This document shows positions 1 to 8,633 of a stretch of 64,000 bases of DNA, in pieces (positions within the stretch are counted from its first letter, which is position 1; each line of letters begins with the position of its first letter). The position numbers and the translations under genes were made by a program. The notes under the pieces were generated by a model. That model made no database searches. It was not told where the DNA came from and saw only the letters and a program-made list of their open reading frames with translations. Origin of the DNA: Thiemannella venezuelensis (lineage in GTDB: Bacteria; Actinomycetota; Actinomycetes; Streptosporangiales; Streptosporangiaceae); the NCBI RefSeq assembly GCF_014203605.1, contig NZ_JACHJJ010000021.1, forward strand, positions 62,001 to 126,000. Direction: 5' to 3'.

Positions 1-996
1 AGCATCGGCCTGGTCCTGCTGCTGTCCGCCCCGGCCATGCGCCGGGGCGACTTCACGGTGGGCGATCTGGCGCTGTTCACCTCCTACGCCGGCTGGCTCA
101 CCGCGCTGCCGAGGACCGTCGGCGCGATCCTGGCGCGGATGCCCCAGGCGGGCGTCTCCGTCGAGCGGCTCACCCGGATGACGGGGCCGGGCGAGGATCC
201 GGCCCGCGACACCGGCGTCTGGTTCCACCGGGAGTACCCCGCCGCGGCCGGACCGGCCCACGGAGATCCGCTGGAGGTGCTGCAGGCGCGGGGACTCACC
301 GCCGGGCACGGTCTGCACGGAGTGGACCTGGAGATCAGGCGGGGATCGTTCACGGTGGTCACCGGCGCGGTCGGCGCCGGCAAGACCACGTTGCTGCGGG
401 CCCTGCTCGGGCTGGAGCCGCTGGTGGCCGGGACGATCCTCTGGAACGGCGGGCGGGTGGCCGACCCCGGCGGGTTCATGGTGCCCGGCCGGGTCGCCTA
501 CGCCGGGCAGGTGCCGCGGCTGTTCTCCGCCACCCTCCGCGAGAACCTGTTGCTCGGCCGGTCCGGCGACCGGCTGGAGCGGGCGGTGGGGCTGGCGGCG
601 TTCGACCTCGACCTGGCCGGGATGCCCGAGGGTCTGGACACCGTCGTCGGCCCCCGCGGGGCGCGGCTCTCCGGCGGCCAGGCGCAGCGGGTGGCCGCCG
701 CGCGGGCGCTGGTCCGCTCGCCGGACCTGCTCGTGGTGGACGACGTGTCCTCGGCCCTGGACGTGGAGACGGAGCGGCGGCTGTGGGAGCGGATCACCGG
801 CGCCTGCACGCTGCTGGTCGTCTCCCACCGGCCGTCCGTGCTGGCCCGGGCCGACCAGGTCGTCGTCCTCGACCGGGGCCGGGTGGCCGGCCGGGGAACG
901 CTGGACGAGCTCCTGGAGACCTGCCCCGAGATGCGGCGGTTGTGGTCGCTCGGTCCGCCGGTCGCGCCGGCGCCGGAGCGTCCGGCCGATGCATGA
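1..996 (+). CDS. ABC transporter, permease/ATPase fusion, 3' part (5' end outside window)
   Basis: The frame is open from the first base, so the start lies upstream. The visible part begins in the last membrane helix of an exporter-type transmembrane domain (short hydrophobic run, then the acidic coupling region) and continues into a nucleotide-binding domain. I see Walker A GAVGAGKTT, the signature LSGGQAQR, Walker B LLVVDDVSSALD and the H-loop VVSHRPS. This is the half-transporter architecture of ABCB/C-type exporters, which usually work as homo- or heterodimers; a partner could lie upstream. The substrate cannot be told. A strong terminator follows the stop. Confidence 0.9.
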   Translation, partial: SIGLVLLLSAPAMRRGDFTVGDLALFTSYAGWLTALPRTVGAILARMPQAGVSVERLTRMTGPGEDPARDTGVWFHREYPAAAGPAHGDPLEVLQARGLTAGHGLHGVDLEIRRGSFTVVTGAVGAGKTTLLRALLGLEPLVAGTILWNGGRVADPGGFMVPGRVAYAGQVPRLFSATLRENLLLGRSGDRLERAVGLAAFDLDLAGMPEGLDTVVGPRGARLSGGQAQRVAAARALVRSPDLLVVDDVSSALDVETERRLWERITGACTLLVVSHRPSVLARADQVVVLDRGRVAGRGTLDELLETCPEMRRLWSLGPPVAPAPERPADA

Positions 997-1000
997 ACCG

Positions 1001-1029
1001 GTGTTCCCGGAGTGGCCCTCCGGGAACAC
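1001..1029 (+). terminator. Rho-independent-type hairpin after the ABC exporter gene
   Basis: Perfect 12-bp inverted repeat (GTGTTCCCGGAG and its complement) with a 5-nt loop, starting 4 nt after the TGA stop. A short T-rich stretch follows. It separates the exporter gene from the sugar importer operon. Confidence 0.8.
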
Positions 1030-1103
1030 TGTTGCTCATATGTGATTGATTTCCCGTCTATAAGAGCAATACTAAACACATCACCACAACATCGGATCGC
1101 TCG

Positions 1104-1119
1104 GCTGGTATAGACCAGC
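1104..1119. promoter_or_regulatory. DasR/GntR-type operator-like palindrome, site 1
   Basis: GCTGGTATAGACCAGC has perfect 6-bp arms around a 4-bp centre. Its core TGGTATAGACCA differs at one base from the core of the Streptomyces DasR responsive element (TGGTCTAGACCA). It lies in the 330-bp leader region of the sugar ABC importer, about 210 bp before the binding-protein start. Two related sites follow. Confidence 0.6.
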
Positions 1120-1145
1120 GGATCGGCGTTGTGAAACTGATATCA

Positions 1146-1161
1146 GCCGGTATGGACCAAT
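1146..1161. promoter_or_regulatory. DasR/GntR-type operator-like site 2
   Basis: GCCGGTATGGACCAAT is a degenerate copy of site 1, offset by 42 bp (about four helical turns). A possible promoter, TTGTGA (1129-1134) with TATGGA (1151-1156) 16 bp downstream, overlaps this site, which would suit repression. Confidence 0.45.
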
Positions 1162-1278
1162 CGGTTTCCGGTGCTTAGCGTGGTCCGCATCACAGACGGC
1201 CGGAGTCTCTCGATGGAAGGTTCTGACCGGCTGGATCGCAGGAATACCGTGCGGCCGAGGTGCTCTCGGCGCCCCCCA

Positions 1279-1294
1279 ACTGGTACGGACCAGG
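1279..1294. promoter_or_regulatory. DasR/GntR-type operator-like site 3
   Basis: ACTGGTACGGACCAGG keeps the TGGT....ACCA arms of sites 1 and 2. It lies 32 bp before the GTG start of the binding protein, close to the ribosome binding site. The rest of 997-1326 holds no gene. Confidence 0.5.
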
Positions 1295-1326
1295 ATGGCC
1301 CGTATGACGATCAAGGTGGTAGTCAC

Positions 1327-2586
1327 GTGAACAAGAGACTCGTCGGCGCCGTCACGCTCGGGCTGTCCGCCGCCCTGGTCCTGACCGCATGCGGCTCGCA
1401 GAGCCCCTCCGGCGGGGACACGGCGGAGGGCGGCGAGGTGACGCTCAAGCTCGTCGCCGCCGACTACGGCGACGGTCCCACCGCCGACAACAGCGGCGAC
1501 AAGTTCTGGAAGGGCGTCATCGGCGAGTTCGAGGCGGCCAACCCCGGCATCAAGGTCGACGTCCAGGTCATCAACTGGAACGACATCGACAAGCAGGTCG
1601 CCACCATGGTGCAGAACGGGCAGGTGCCCGACATCCTGCAGACCGGCGACTACTCCGGCTTCGTCAAGGACGGCCTGCTCTACAAGAGCGACGAGGTCCT
1701 CTCGCCGGCCACCGCCTCCGACATGCTGGAGAAGTTCGCCGACTTCGGCAAGGTCGACGGCACCGGCTACGGCATCCCGTTCGTCTCCTCGGCCCGCGCC
1801 CTGTTCTACAACAAGGACCTGTTCGACAAGGCCGGCATCGCCGAGGCGCCCAAGACCTGGGACGAGGTCAAGGCCGCGGCGGAGAAGCTCAAGGCCGCCG
1901 GGGTCAGCCAGCCGTTCGGCCTGCCGCTGGGCAACGAGGAGGCCCAGGCCGAGTCGTTCCTGTGGTTCATGGGCAACGGCGGAGGCTACAAGGACGCCTC
2001 CGGCAACTGGACGATCGACTCCCCGGCCAACGTCGAGGCCTTCACCTACCTCAAGGGCCTGGTCTCGGCCGGCCTGACCACCCCCAACCCCGGCACCAAG
2101 AACCGCAAGGACGTCTGGGCCGACTTCGCCGCGGGCAAGGTCGGCATGGTCAACGGCGGCCCCATGTCGATCCCGATCTTCGAGAAGGGCGGCCTGAGCA
2201 ACTTCGGCGTCGCCCCCATCCCGGGCAAGACCGGCCCGCTCGACACCACTCTCGGCGTCGAGGACTGGATCATGGCGTTCAACAAGAACGGCCGCAAGGA
2301 GGAGATCAAGAAGTTCTTCGACTTCTTCTACGGCGGCACCGCGGCCCAGAAGATCAGCGACACCTACAAGCTGCTCCCGGTGACCAAGTCCGGCATCGAG
2401 AAGCTCTCCTCGGACGAGAAGCTCAAGCCGTTCCTGGACGCCCTGCCCAACGCGACGTTCTACCCCTTCCAGGACCCGAAGTGGTCCGAGGTGAACACCC
2501 AGATCAAGCAGACCATCGGCGGCGCGGTCGACGGTGACCCGAAGGAGGTCCTCGGCGCGATCCAGAAGGTCGCGACCGCGAACTGA
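1327..2586 (+). CDS. Extracellular sugar-binding lipoprotein of an ABC importer
   Basis: 419 residues, family-1 extracellular solute-binding protein. It captures a sugar or oligosaccharide outside the membrane and passes it to the two permeases encoded next. The N-terminus is a lipoprotein signal (positively charged start, hydrophobic run, lipobox LTAC with the lipidated Cys at residue 22). The GTG start is chosen because AAGGTGG lies 7 nt upstream and it places the signal peptide correctly. The middle contains typical periplasmic-binding-protein stretches (YNKDLFDKAGI, FAAGKVGMVNGG). No ATPase gene is linked, so a shared MsiK-type ATPase is likely. The DasR-like operators upstream suggest an amino sugar or chito-oligosaccharide, but the substrate is an inference. 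Confidence 0.9.
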   Translation: MNKRLVGAVTLGLSAALVLTACGSQSPSGGDTAEGGEVTLKLVAADYGDGPTADNSGDKFWKGVIGEFEAANPGIKVDVQVINWNDIDKQVATMVQNGQVPDILQTGDYSGFVKDGLLYKSDEVLSPATASDMLEKFADFGKVDGTGYGIPFVSSARALFYNKDLFDKAGIAEAPKTWDEVKAAAEKLKAAGVSQPFGLPLGNEEAQAESFLWFMGNGGGYKDASGNWTIDSPANVEAFTYLKGLVSAGLTTPNPGTKNRKDVWADFAAGKVGMVNGGPMSIPIFEKGGLSNFGVAPIPGKTGPLDTTLGVEDWIMAFNKNGRKEEIKKFFDFFYGGTAAQKISDTYKLLPVTKSGIEKLSSDEKLKPFLDALPNATFYPFQDPKWSEVNTQIKQTIGGAVDGDPKEVLGAIQKVATAN

Positions 2587-2608
2587 CCCTCGGCCCGACT
2601 CCCGGCGG

Positions 2609-2649
2609 CCGGGTACGGCGTGCGCAGGAAGGGCGCACGCCGTACCCGG
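2609..2649 (+). terminator. Intercistronic hairpin between binding protein and permease genes
   Basis: The 86-bp gap holds a perfect inverted repeat of at least 15 bp (arms 2611-2625 and 2633-2647, extended by two G-C pairs) with a 7-nt loop and no T-tract. In such importer operons a hairpin here typically stabilises the binding-protein mRNA or partly terminates, so that the binding protein is made in excess over the permeases. That role is inferred. Confidence 0.7.
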
Positions 2650-2672
2650 CGCCAATCTCGAAAGCAGGACTC

Positions 2673-3578
2673 ATGCAGCAGACATCCGCCCCGGCCCGGG
2701 CGGTGCGCGCGCTGGCCCCGCTGGCCTGGATCGGCCCCGCCGTGGTGCTGATCGGCGTGGTCGTCGTCTGGCCGGTCGTGGTGATGATCCAGTCGTCGTT
2801 CCTCAAGATCAGCCGGTTCGGCGTGGTCCAGGGGGCGAACGGGACCGACAACTACACCAAGCTGCTGGCCGAACCCGACTTCGGCGGGGTCATGGCCAGA
2901 AGCCTGGTCTGGGTGGTCGCGGTGGTGGCCATCACCGTGGCGATCTCCCTGGGGCTGGCGCAGCTGTTCGACCAGCGCTTCCCCGGCCGCCGCGTCGCCC
3001 GCTGGGCGCTGATCGCGCCGTGGGCCGCCTCGGTGCTGATGACGGCGATCATCTTCAAGTGGATGCTCGACCCCGAGGTCGGCCTGATCAACATGATCCT
3101 GCGCGACCTCGGCCTGCTGGACGCCCTCGGCGGCGCCGACGCCGACCCGCTCGGCAACGCGGCCACCGCGATGCCGTGGCTGATCTTCGTCGCGGTGTTC
3201 GTCTCGGTGCCCTTCACCACCTACGCGCTGCTGGCCGGCCTGTCGGCGATCCCCGCCGACGTCTACGAGGCCGCCAGGATCGACGGCGCCTCCAGACTCC
3301 GCACCTACTGGTCGATCACGCTGCCGCTGCTCCGGCCCGCCCTGGTCGTGGCGACGCTCATCAACGTGATGAACGTCTTCAACAGCTTCCCGATCATCTG
3401 GGCCATGACCCACGGCCAGCCCGGCTACTCCACCGCCACCTCGACCATCTTCATGTACATCCTCAAGGGCTCCGACATCGGGGAGTCCGCGGCCATGTCC
3501 GTCGTGAACTTCGGCATGGTGATCGTCCTGACCGTCATCTTCCTGAAGGTCAGCAAGTGGAAGACGGAGGTCTCATGA
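2673..3578 (+). CDS. Sugar ABC importer permease, MalF-type
   Basis: 301 residues with about six membrane helices, beginning with an N-terminal hydrophobic segment (residues about 18-40). The conserved cytoplasmic EAA loop is visible near residue 195 (YEAARIDGASRLRTYWSITL), the contact point for the ATPase subunit. It forms a heterodimeric membrane pore with the next gene product. The coding regions overlap by 4 bp (ATGA), which indicates translational coupling. Confidence 0.93.
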   Translation: MQQTSAPARAVRALAPLAWIGPAVVLIGVVVVWPVVVMIQSSFLKISRFGVVQGANGTDNYTKLLAEPDFGGVMARSLVWVVAVVAITVAISLGLAQLFDQRFPGRRVARWALIAPWAASVLMTAIIFKWMLDPEVGLINMILRDLGLLDALGGADADPLGNAATAMPWLIFVAVFVSVPFTTYALLAGLSAIPADVYEAARIDGASRLRTYWSITLPLLRPALVVATLINVMNVFNSFPIIWAMTHGQPGYSTATSTIFMYILKGSDIGESAAMSVVNFGMVIVLTVIFLKVSKWKTEVS

Positions 3579-4456
3579 CTCTCACGGAGAGCGCTCCCGA
3601 GGTCCGCCCGGCGGCGGTGCGCCCGCCCGCCCCGGCCCGGCGGCTCCCGTCGGCCAGGACCGCGCTCGTCGCGGGGAGCGCCTACCTGATCGCGTTCGTC
3701 TTCCTCTTCCCCTACCTCGTGATGCTCCTCACCGCGCTGCGCCCCCAGGAGGAGCTGCGCGAGGCGACCTACCTGCCGCAGACGTTCGCCTGGTCCAACT
3801 TCGCGAACTTCTGGACCGGAGGGCTGGCCCAGAACCTCGGCGTCACCCTGCAGGTCGCGGCCGGTTCGACCCTCCTGGTGCTGCTGGTGGCCCTGCCCGC
3901 CGCCTACTACACGGCACGGCACGAGTTCCGGGGCCGCACGGCGTTCATGGTCCTGGTGCTGATCACCCAGATGTTCCAGCCCACCGCCATGCTGGTCGGC
4001 ATCTACCGCGAGTTCTACCAGTTCGGCCTGGTCGACTCGGTCTGGTCGCTGATCCTGGTCAACGGAGGCTTCAACCTGGCCTTCGCGGTCTGGATCCTGC
4101 ACGCCTACTTCTCCTCCATCCCGCGCGAACTGGAGGAGGCCGCGTTCATCGACGGCAACGGCCGCTTCGGCGCACTGCTGAGGGTCACGCTCCCCTTGGC
4201 GATGCCCGGCGTCGTGACCGCGTTGATCTTCACCTTCATCGCGGCGTGGAACGAGTTCGTGGTCGCCCTGACGCTCACCACGACCCCGTCCAACCAGCCG
4301 CTGACCGTGGCGCTGAACTCCTTCATCGGCCAGTACCAGGTCGACTGGCAGAACCTCTTCGCGGGCTCGGTGATCGCCACCATCCCGGTCATCATCCTGT
4401 TCGCCCTCATCGAGAGGAAGGTGGTCGGCGGCCTGACCGCGGGCTCGATCAAGTAA
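3575..4456 (+). CDS. Sugar ABC importer permease, MalG-type
   Basis: 293 residues. An N-terminal hydrophilic stretch rich in Pro and Arg precedes about six membrane helices. The EAA loop reads LEEAAFIDGNGRFGALLRV. This is the second half of the pore for the sugar taken up by the binding protein encoded at 1327-2586. The ATG start overlaps the stop of the previous gene (ATGA) and is preceded by GGAGG. The operon probably ends here or continues into the short-spaced gene that follows. Confidence 0.93.
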   Translation: MTLTESAPEVRPAAVRPPAPARRLPSARTALVAGSAYLIAFVFLFPYLVMLLTALRPQEELREATYLPQTFAWSNFANFWTGGLAQNLGVTLQVAAGSTLLVLLVALPAAYYTARHEFRGRTAFMVLVLITQMFQPTAMLVGIYREFYQFGLVDSVWSLILVNGGFNLAFAVWILHAYFSSIPRELEEAAFIDGNGRFGALLRVTLPLAMPGVVTALIFTFIAAWNEFVVALTLTTTPSNQPLTVALNSFIGQYQVDWQNLFAGSVIATIPVIILFALIERKVVGGLTAGSIK

Positions 4457-4508
4457 CCGGTAGGGTTCGCCCCGATCATGCGGACCGATCGGGCGGAGGA
4501 TGGTCGAG

Positions 4509-5534
4509 GTGGGGCGGGCACGCCGGTTCCAGATCTGGGCGGTCACGGCGGCCGCGGTCCTCGCGGCCGCCGCGGCGCTGTTCGCCGTCGCCGGGACCGG
4601 CGGCACGGTGGTCGTCTTCGGCGGCGCCTCCGGAGACGGCTCCGAGGGCGGCCACGGGCGGGAGGAGGCCGAGCGGCTCGAGGTGTGCAGCCCCTGGGTG
4701 GTCTCCGGGCGGCGCTTCGCGGAGACCCGCTTCGCGGACCGGGAGCGGGCCTTCCTCTGCCACGCGACCGCGGAGCCCGGGATACCGCCGCTCTTCGGCA
4801 CGGTGCGCGAGGACGAGGTGCTCGCCCACGGCAAGCGGTTGTGCGGGGTGATGCACCTGCGGACCGAGGACCCGCGCGTCAAGGCGGAGCTGGACAGAAC
4901 CGGCAACGGCCCCTACTGGCGCACGGGGATGCTCGACGCCCTGGTCTACCTCTGCCCCGACCTGGTCGCCCGGCACGGTCCCGACCGGCTGAGGCCCGGG
5001 ACCGAGCTGCTGCGGGAGGAGAAGGAGCACAGGGGCCGGGTCGCCGCGCGCTGTCCCGACCGGTGGCGCGGCCCGCGTCCCCGCAGCCGGATCACCGTCG
5101 CGGCCTTCACCGGCGAGGGGGGAGAGTTCACGGTCGGCGACGTCGGCGGAGAGTGGGGGAGGGAGATCCCCTCGGTCGGCGGTCTGATCGAGGCCTACGA
5201 GCACGTGGTGCGGGTGCGTGCCTACGACCAGAACGACTACGTCTGCGTGACGACGATGGACTTCGCCGAGACGCCGCCGCTCCTGCCCCGGGGCTGGAGC
5301 CGGATCGTCGAGGCGGGCCTGCGCAGCACCGGGGACCGGATCGAGGTCGTCGGCTCCGAGGGCGGCCCCGGAACGGCGAACCTGGGCGCGGCCGGCCCCG
5401 GCGACTACCGGATCAGGATCTACGCCCGGGACCTCCCCGACCGCGGGCTGGAAGACCTGGAGAGCCCCGGGAGCGAGTACCTCGTGCTCGCTTTCCCCGG
5501 GCGGCTGAACGGAACGGTGATCCACCGCCCCTGA
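4509..5534 (+). CDS. Membrane-anchored extracytoplasmic protein of unknown function
   Basis: About 341 residues, no family recognised. One N-terminal membrane helix (residues about 8-32, Ala/Val-rich) is followed by a Gly/Glu-rich linker and a hydrophilic domain with six cysteines, presumably outside the membrane. The GTG at 4509 is preferred because GGAGG (4495-4499) lies 9 nt upstream. The ATG at 4500 directly abuts that GGAGG and would be poorly placed. It starts about 50 bp after the permease stop on the same strand, so it may be co-transcribed with the importer, but nothing in its sequence points to sugar metabolism. Confidence 0.7.
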   Translation: MGRARRFQIWAVTAAAVLAAAAALFAVAGTGGTVVVFGGASGDGSEGGHGREEAERLEVCSPWVVSGRRFAETRFADRERAFLCHATAEPGIPPLFGTVREDEVLAHGKRLCGVMHLRTEDPRVKAELDRTGNGPYWRTGMLDALVYLCPDLVARHGPDRLRPGTELLREEKEHRGRVAARCPDRWRGPRPRSRITVAAFTGEGGEFTVGDVGGEWGREIPSVGGLIEAYEHVVRVRAYDQNDYVCVTTMDFAETPPLLPRGWSRIVEAGLRSTGDRIEVVGSEGGPGTANLGAAGPGDYRIRIYARDLPDRGLEDLESPGSEYLVLAFPGRLNGTVIHRP

Positions 5535-5696
5535 TCCCGCCCGGGTTGTCTGAACCGGTACAGGCCGAATGTGAAACAGGCTCCGGAGAGTGCGAAGATG
5601 CACGCCTGGACTGCTTTCGTCGGCCAGTATTCGGGGTGGTACGGCATCGCGGTGAGGATCACGGCCCAGAGCCGTCGGTTCGACTGGAGGGTGGGA

Positions 5697-7610
5697 GTGA
5701 CCACGGAGGACGGCGCGACGGTGACCGCGGGCGACATCGCCAGGCTGGCGGGGGTCGGCAGGGCCGCGGTGAGCAACTGGCGCCGGCGGTTCGGTGACTT
5801 CCCCGAACCCGTCGGCGGCACCGCCTCCAGCCCGCTGTTCTCACTCGCCGAGGTCGAGAGCTGGCTGCGCGCCCAGGGAAAGCTCCAGGAACTCCCCGAA
5901 GACGAGCTCCTCTGGCAGCAGGTCCGCAACTCCGCCGACGACCTGCACCTGCTCTCCCTCGTCAGCAGGCTGGCGGCGGCCATCGCGCACCGGAGGCTGG
6001 GAACGCTCCTGAGAGGCGAGGACTCCGCCATCGCCGAGGCCCTGCCCGAACTGGTGGTGGGCAGGAGCGACGTCCCGCTGATCCGCGCCACCGCCGCGCT
6101 CGCCGAGGCGCGCGGGCCGGAGGAGACCGTGGAGTTCCTCTACACCCGCTACACCGAGGCGCACTCGCGCCGGGTCCAGGCGATCTCCCCGGAGGTCGCC
6201 CGGCTCATGGCGGCCTTCGTCGAGCCGCGGGCCACCGAGGTGTTCGACCCCTCATGCGGCCACGGCGGGCTCCTGATCGCCGCGGGGAGCGACTCGGGGA
6301 AGATCCGGGCGGTGGGCCAGGAGCGCGACGAGGCCGCGGCCCGGCTGGCGGGCGCCCGGCTGGCGGTGCGCGGCATCGACGCCGAGGTCCGGCCGGGGGA
6401 CGCCCTGACCGGCGACGGCTTCCCCCGGCTGCAGGCCGACGCGGTGCTGTGCAGCCCGCCGTTCAGCGAACGCGGCTGGGGATACGAGGAACTGGCCGGG
6501 GACCCGCGCTGGCAGTACGGCCTGCCGCCGCGCGGGGAGTCCGAGCTGGCCTGGGTCCAGCACTGCCTCGCCCACGCCCGGCCCGGCGGGCAGGTGGTCG
6601 TCCTCATGCCGCCCGCGGCCGCGAACCGCAGGTCGGGCCGGCGGGTCCGCTCCCAGCTCATCCGGGCCGGCGCGCTGCGCGCCGTGGTGGCCCTGCCCTC
6701 CGGCGCGGCGCCCCAGTCGGCGATGCCGCCCCACCTGTGGCTGCTGCGGCGGCCCGAGACGGGCGACCGGATCCCCTCGCACGTGCTGATGATCGACGCC
6801 ACCGGGTCGCGGGAGGCGGTGGTCTCGGCCTGGAACTCCTTCGTGGCGGACCCGCAGGGCGAGACGGCGGGCGGCAGCCGTACCGTCCCGGTCATCGACC
6901 TGCTCGACGACGAGGTCGACCTCACCCCCGCCCGCTACCTGGTCCGGCCGGCCGCCAGCCCCGGCGGCGTCGGCAGGACCCGCGAGGACCTGCTGAGCGC
7001 GACGGCCGAGCTGACCCGGCTGGCTCCGGCGGTGACGGAGTCGCCCCGCGAGCCGTTCTCCATGGCCACCCTCGGCGAGCTGGCGAGGGCCGGGCGCCTG
7101 CAGATCGTGCAGACCCCGATGCGGATGGAGACCGCCGCGGGGGAGCTGGCGCTGCTGACCGCCCGCGACGTGCTGCTCGGCCGGGGCCCGACCGGCCGGG
7201 GCGGTGACGGACCCGGCCTGGTCGTCGCCCGGCCGGGCGACGTCGTCGTCTCCGTGACGAGCCGGACCCCGGCGGCCAGGGTGGTCGAGGGGGAGATCGC
7301 GCTCGGCCCCCACCTGGTCCTCGTCCGCCCCGACCCGGACTTCTTCGACCCCTACTTCGTCGCGGGGTTCCTCAAGGTCTCGGCCCGGCAGTCGGCGGGC
7401 TCCCTGTCGGGCGCCTCCCGGCTGGACGTGCGCCGTGCGCAGGTGCCCCGGCTTCCCCTCACCGAGCAGCGGCGGTACGGCGAGGTGTTCCGGCGGCTGG
7501 AACACTTCGAGGGCGCGCTCCGCCGCGCGAACGAGGCGGGCGAGCTGCTGGGGCGGCTCGTGCTCGAAGGGCTGGCCGCCGGGGAGCTCCAGCCGGGCCC
7601 GCAGGGATGA
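5697..7610 (+). CDS. HTH / N6-adenine DNA methylase / specificity-like fusion protein
   Basis: 637 residues. Residues 11-60 form a MerR/AlpA-like winged HTH (TAGDIARLAGVGRAAVSNW). Residues about 150-390 are an HsdM-like methylase with SAM motif I DPSCGHGG (184-191) and catalytic motif IV SPPF (253-256, in place of the usual NPPY/F). The last 140 residues resemble a type I specificity half-subunit (VVARPGDVVVSV, GPHLVLVRP, then a helical end). The GTG start has GGAGGG 5 nt upstream. No restriction nuclease gene lies nearby, so this is a solitary methyltransferase that may act in gene regulation or protection. The fusion of all three parts in one chain is unusual for type I systems. Confidence 0.8.
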   Translation: MTTEDGATVTAGDIARLAGVGRAAVSNWRRRFGDFPEPVGGTASSPLFSLAEVESWLRAQGKLQELPEDELLWQQVRNSADDLHLLSLVSRLAAAIAHRRLGTLLRGEDSAIAEALPELVVGRSDVPLIRATAALAEARGPEETVEFLYTRYTEAHSRRVQAISPEVARLMAAFVEPRATEVFDPSCGHGGLLIAAGSDSGKIRAVGQERDEAAARLAGARLAVRGIDAEVRPGDALTGDGFPRLQADAVLCSPPFSERGWGYEELAGDPRWQYGLPPRGESELAWVQHCLAHARPGGQVVVLMPPAAANRRSGRRVRSQLIRAGALRAVVALPSGAAPQSAMPPHLWLLRRPETGDRIPSHVLMIDATGSREAVVSAWNSFVADPQGETAGGSRTVPVIDLLDDEVDLTPARYLVRPAASPGGVGRTREDLLSATAELTRLAPAVTESPREPFSMATLGELARAGRLQIVQTPMRMETAAGELALLTARDVLLGRGPTGRGGDGPGLVVARPGDVVVSVTSRTPAARVVEGEIALGPHLVLVRPDPDFFDPYFVAGFLKVSARQSAGSLSGASRLDVRRAQVPRLPLTEQRRYGEVFRRLEHFEGALRRANEAGELLGRLVLEGLAAGELQPGPQG

Positions 7611-7613
7611 GCC

Positions 7614-8057
7614 TCAGGTGATCCGCTCGAGGATGACGAGGGGGATGTCCCGGGACGTCTTGGCCCGGTAGCGGTCGTACATGGGGAAGAGCTCCGCCAT
7701 GATCGGCCACAGTTCCGCCTTCTCCTCCGCGGTGGCGGTTCGGGCCCGAGCCGCGAACCGCTCCGCGCCGACCTGGACGTGCACCTCCGGGTCGGCGACC
7801 AGGTTGAGGTACCAGGCCGGGTGCTCGGCGGAGCCCCCGTTGGAGGCCACCAGAAGGTGGCGGCCGCCGTCCCCGCCGTAGATCAGCGCGGTACGGCGCA
7901 GCTTCCCGGTCTTCCGTCCCCGGGTGGTCAGCAGCAGCGTCGGCACGCCCTGGTAGAGGTGGCCCCTGGCGCCGTCGGACTCGACGTAGGAGCGGATGTG
8001 CCTGGCGACCCAGCCTGTCGGGCTGTCCAGGATCTCGTCCTCTTCCTGTGGTCCCAT
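7614..8057 (-). CDS. Deazaflavin (F420)-dependent nitroreductase family protein
   Basis: 147 residues, typical length for the Ddn/FGD-independent F420 nitroreductase family. Characteristic stretches are TLLLTTRGRKTGKLRRTAL, HLLVASNGG and PAWYLNLVADPEV. Members bind reduced coenzyme F420 and reduce quinones or nitro compounds. The start at 8057 is chosen over an in-frame ATG at 8069 because GGGAGG lies 5 nt before it. It converges with the methylase gene with a 3-nt gap. Confidence 0.88.
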   Translation of the reverse strand: MGPQEEDEILDSPTGWVARHIRSYVESDGARGHLYQGVPTLLLTTRGRKTGKLRRTALIYGGDGGRHLLVASNGGSAEHPAWYLNLVADPEVHVQVGAERFAARARTATAEEKAELWPIMAELFPMYDRYRAKTSRDIPLVILERIT

Positions 8058-8192
8058 GGAACCTCCCATTCAGATGATCTCCCACCATAGGCCGCATGAC
8101 GGCCGGGAGGCGCGCCGGACGGCGGGATAATCTCCCCGGACGGGGAGGGGTTCTCCGGCACGGGGACGGCGCCGGTGCCGGGACGCCCTAAA

Positions 8193-8633
8193 ATGATCAC
8201 CATGCTGATCGAGGAACGGCCCGCCGACGACGAGGCGCTCTCCGGCCTGGTCGCCGCGGCCTTCGCGGAGCTGGTCGCCAAGTACGGTCCCGAGGGCCGC
8301 TCCGGAGTGCATCCCGAGGCGGGCTTCCTCGTCGCGGTGACCGGCGGCAGGGCCGTGGGGTGCGGAGCCGTGCAGCCGGTGGACGCCGCGACCGGCGAGC
8401 TCAAGCGGATGTACGTCGTGCCGGACCACCGCGGCCGGGGAGTCGCGCGCTCGCTGCTGAAGGCGCTGGAGGACCTGGCGCGGGCCCGGGGGCACGCGGT
8501 GCTCCGCCTGGCCACGGGCCACCTCCAGCCGGAGGCGATCAATCTGTACCGCAGCTCCGGCTACGAGCCGATCCCGCCCTACGGCAAGTACGTGAACGTG
8601 CCCACGACGTTCTGCTTCGCCAAGGTCCTCTGA
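8193..8633 (+). CDS. GNAT family N-acetyltransferase
   Basis: About 146 residues. The acetyl-CoA binding motif is VVPDHRGRGVARSLL, followed by a helix and the typical LATGHLQPEAINLYRSSGY segment. The substrate is not predictable. No clear ribosome binding site is present. ATG codons at 8193 and 8202 are both possible and the transcript may be leaderless. The stop codon lies inside the first unit of a 20-bp tandem repeat. Confidence 0.85.
   Translation: MITMLIEERPADDEALSGLVAAAFAELVAKYGPEGRSGVHPEAGFLVAVTGGRAVGCGAVQPVDAATGELKRMYVVPDHRGRGVARSLLKALEDLARARGHAVLRLATGHLQPEAINLYRSSGYEPIPPYGKYVNVPTTFCFAKVL

Noticed and set aside
1081-2655. Open frame of 524 codons antisense to the sugar-binding protein
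   Set aside because: Mirror of a highly biased coding sequence; no motif, no ribosome binding site.
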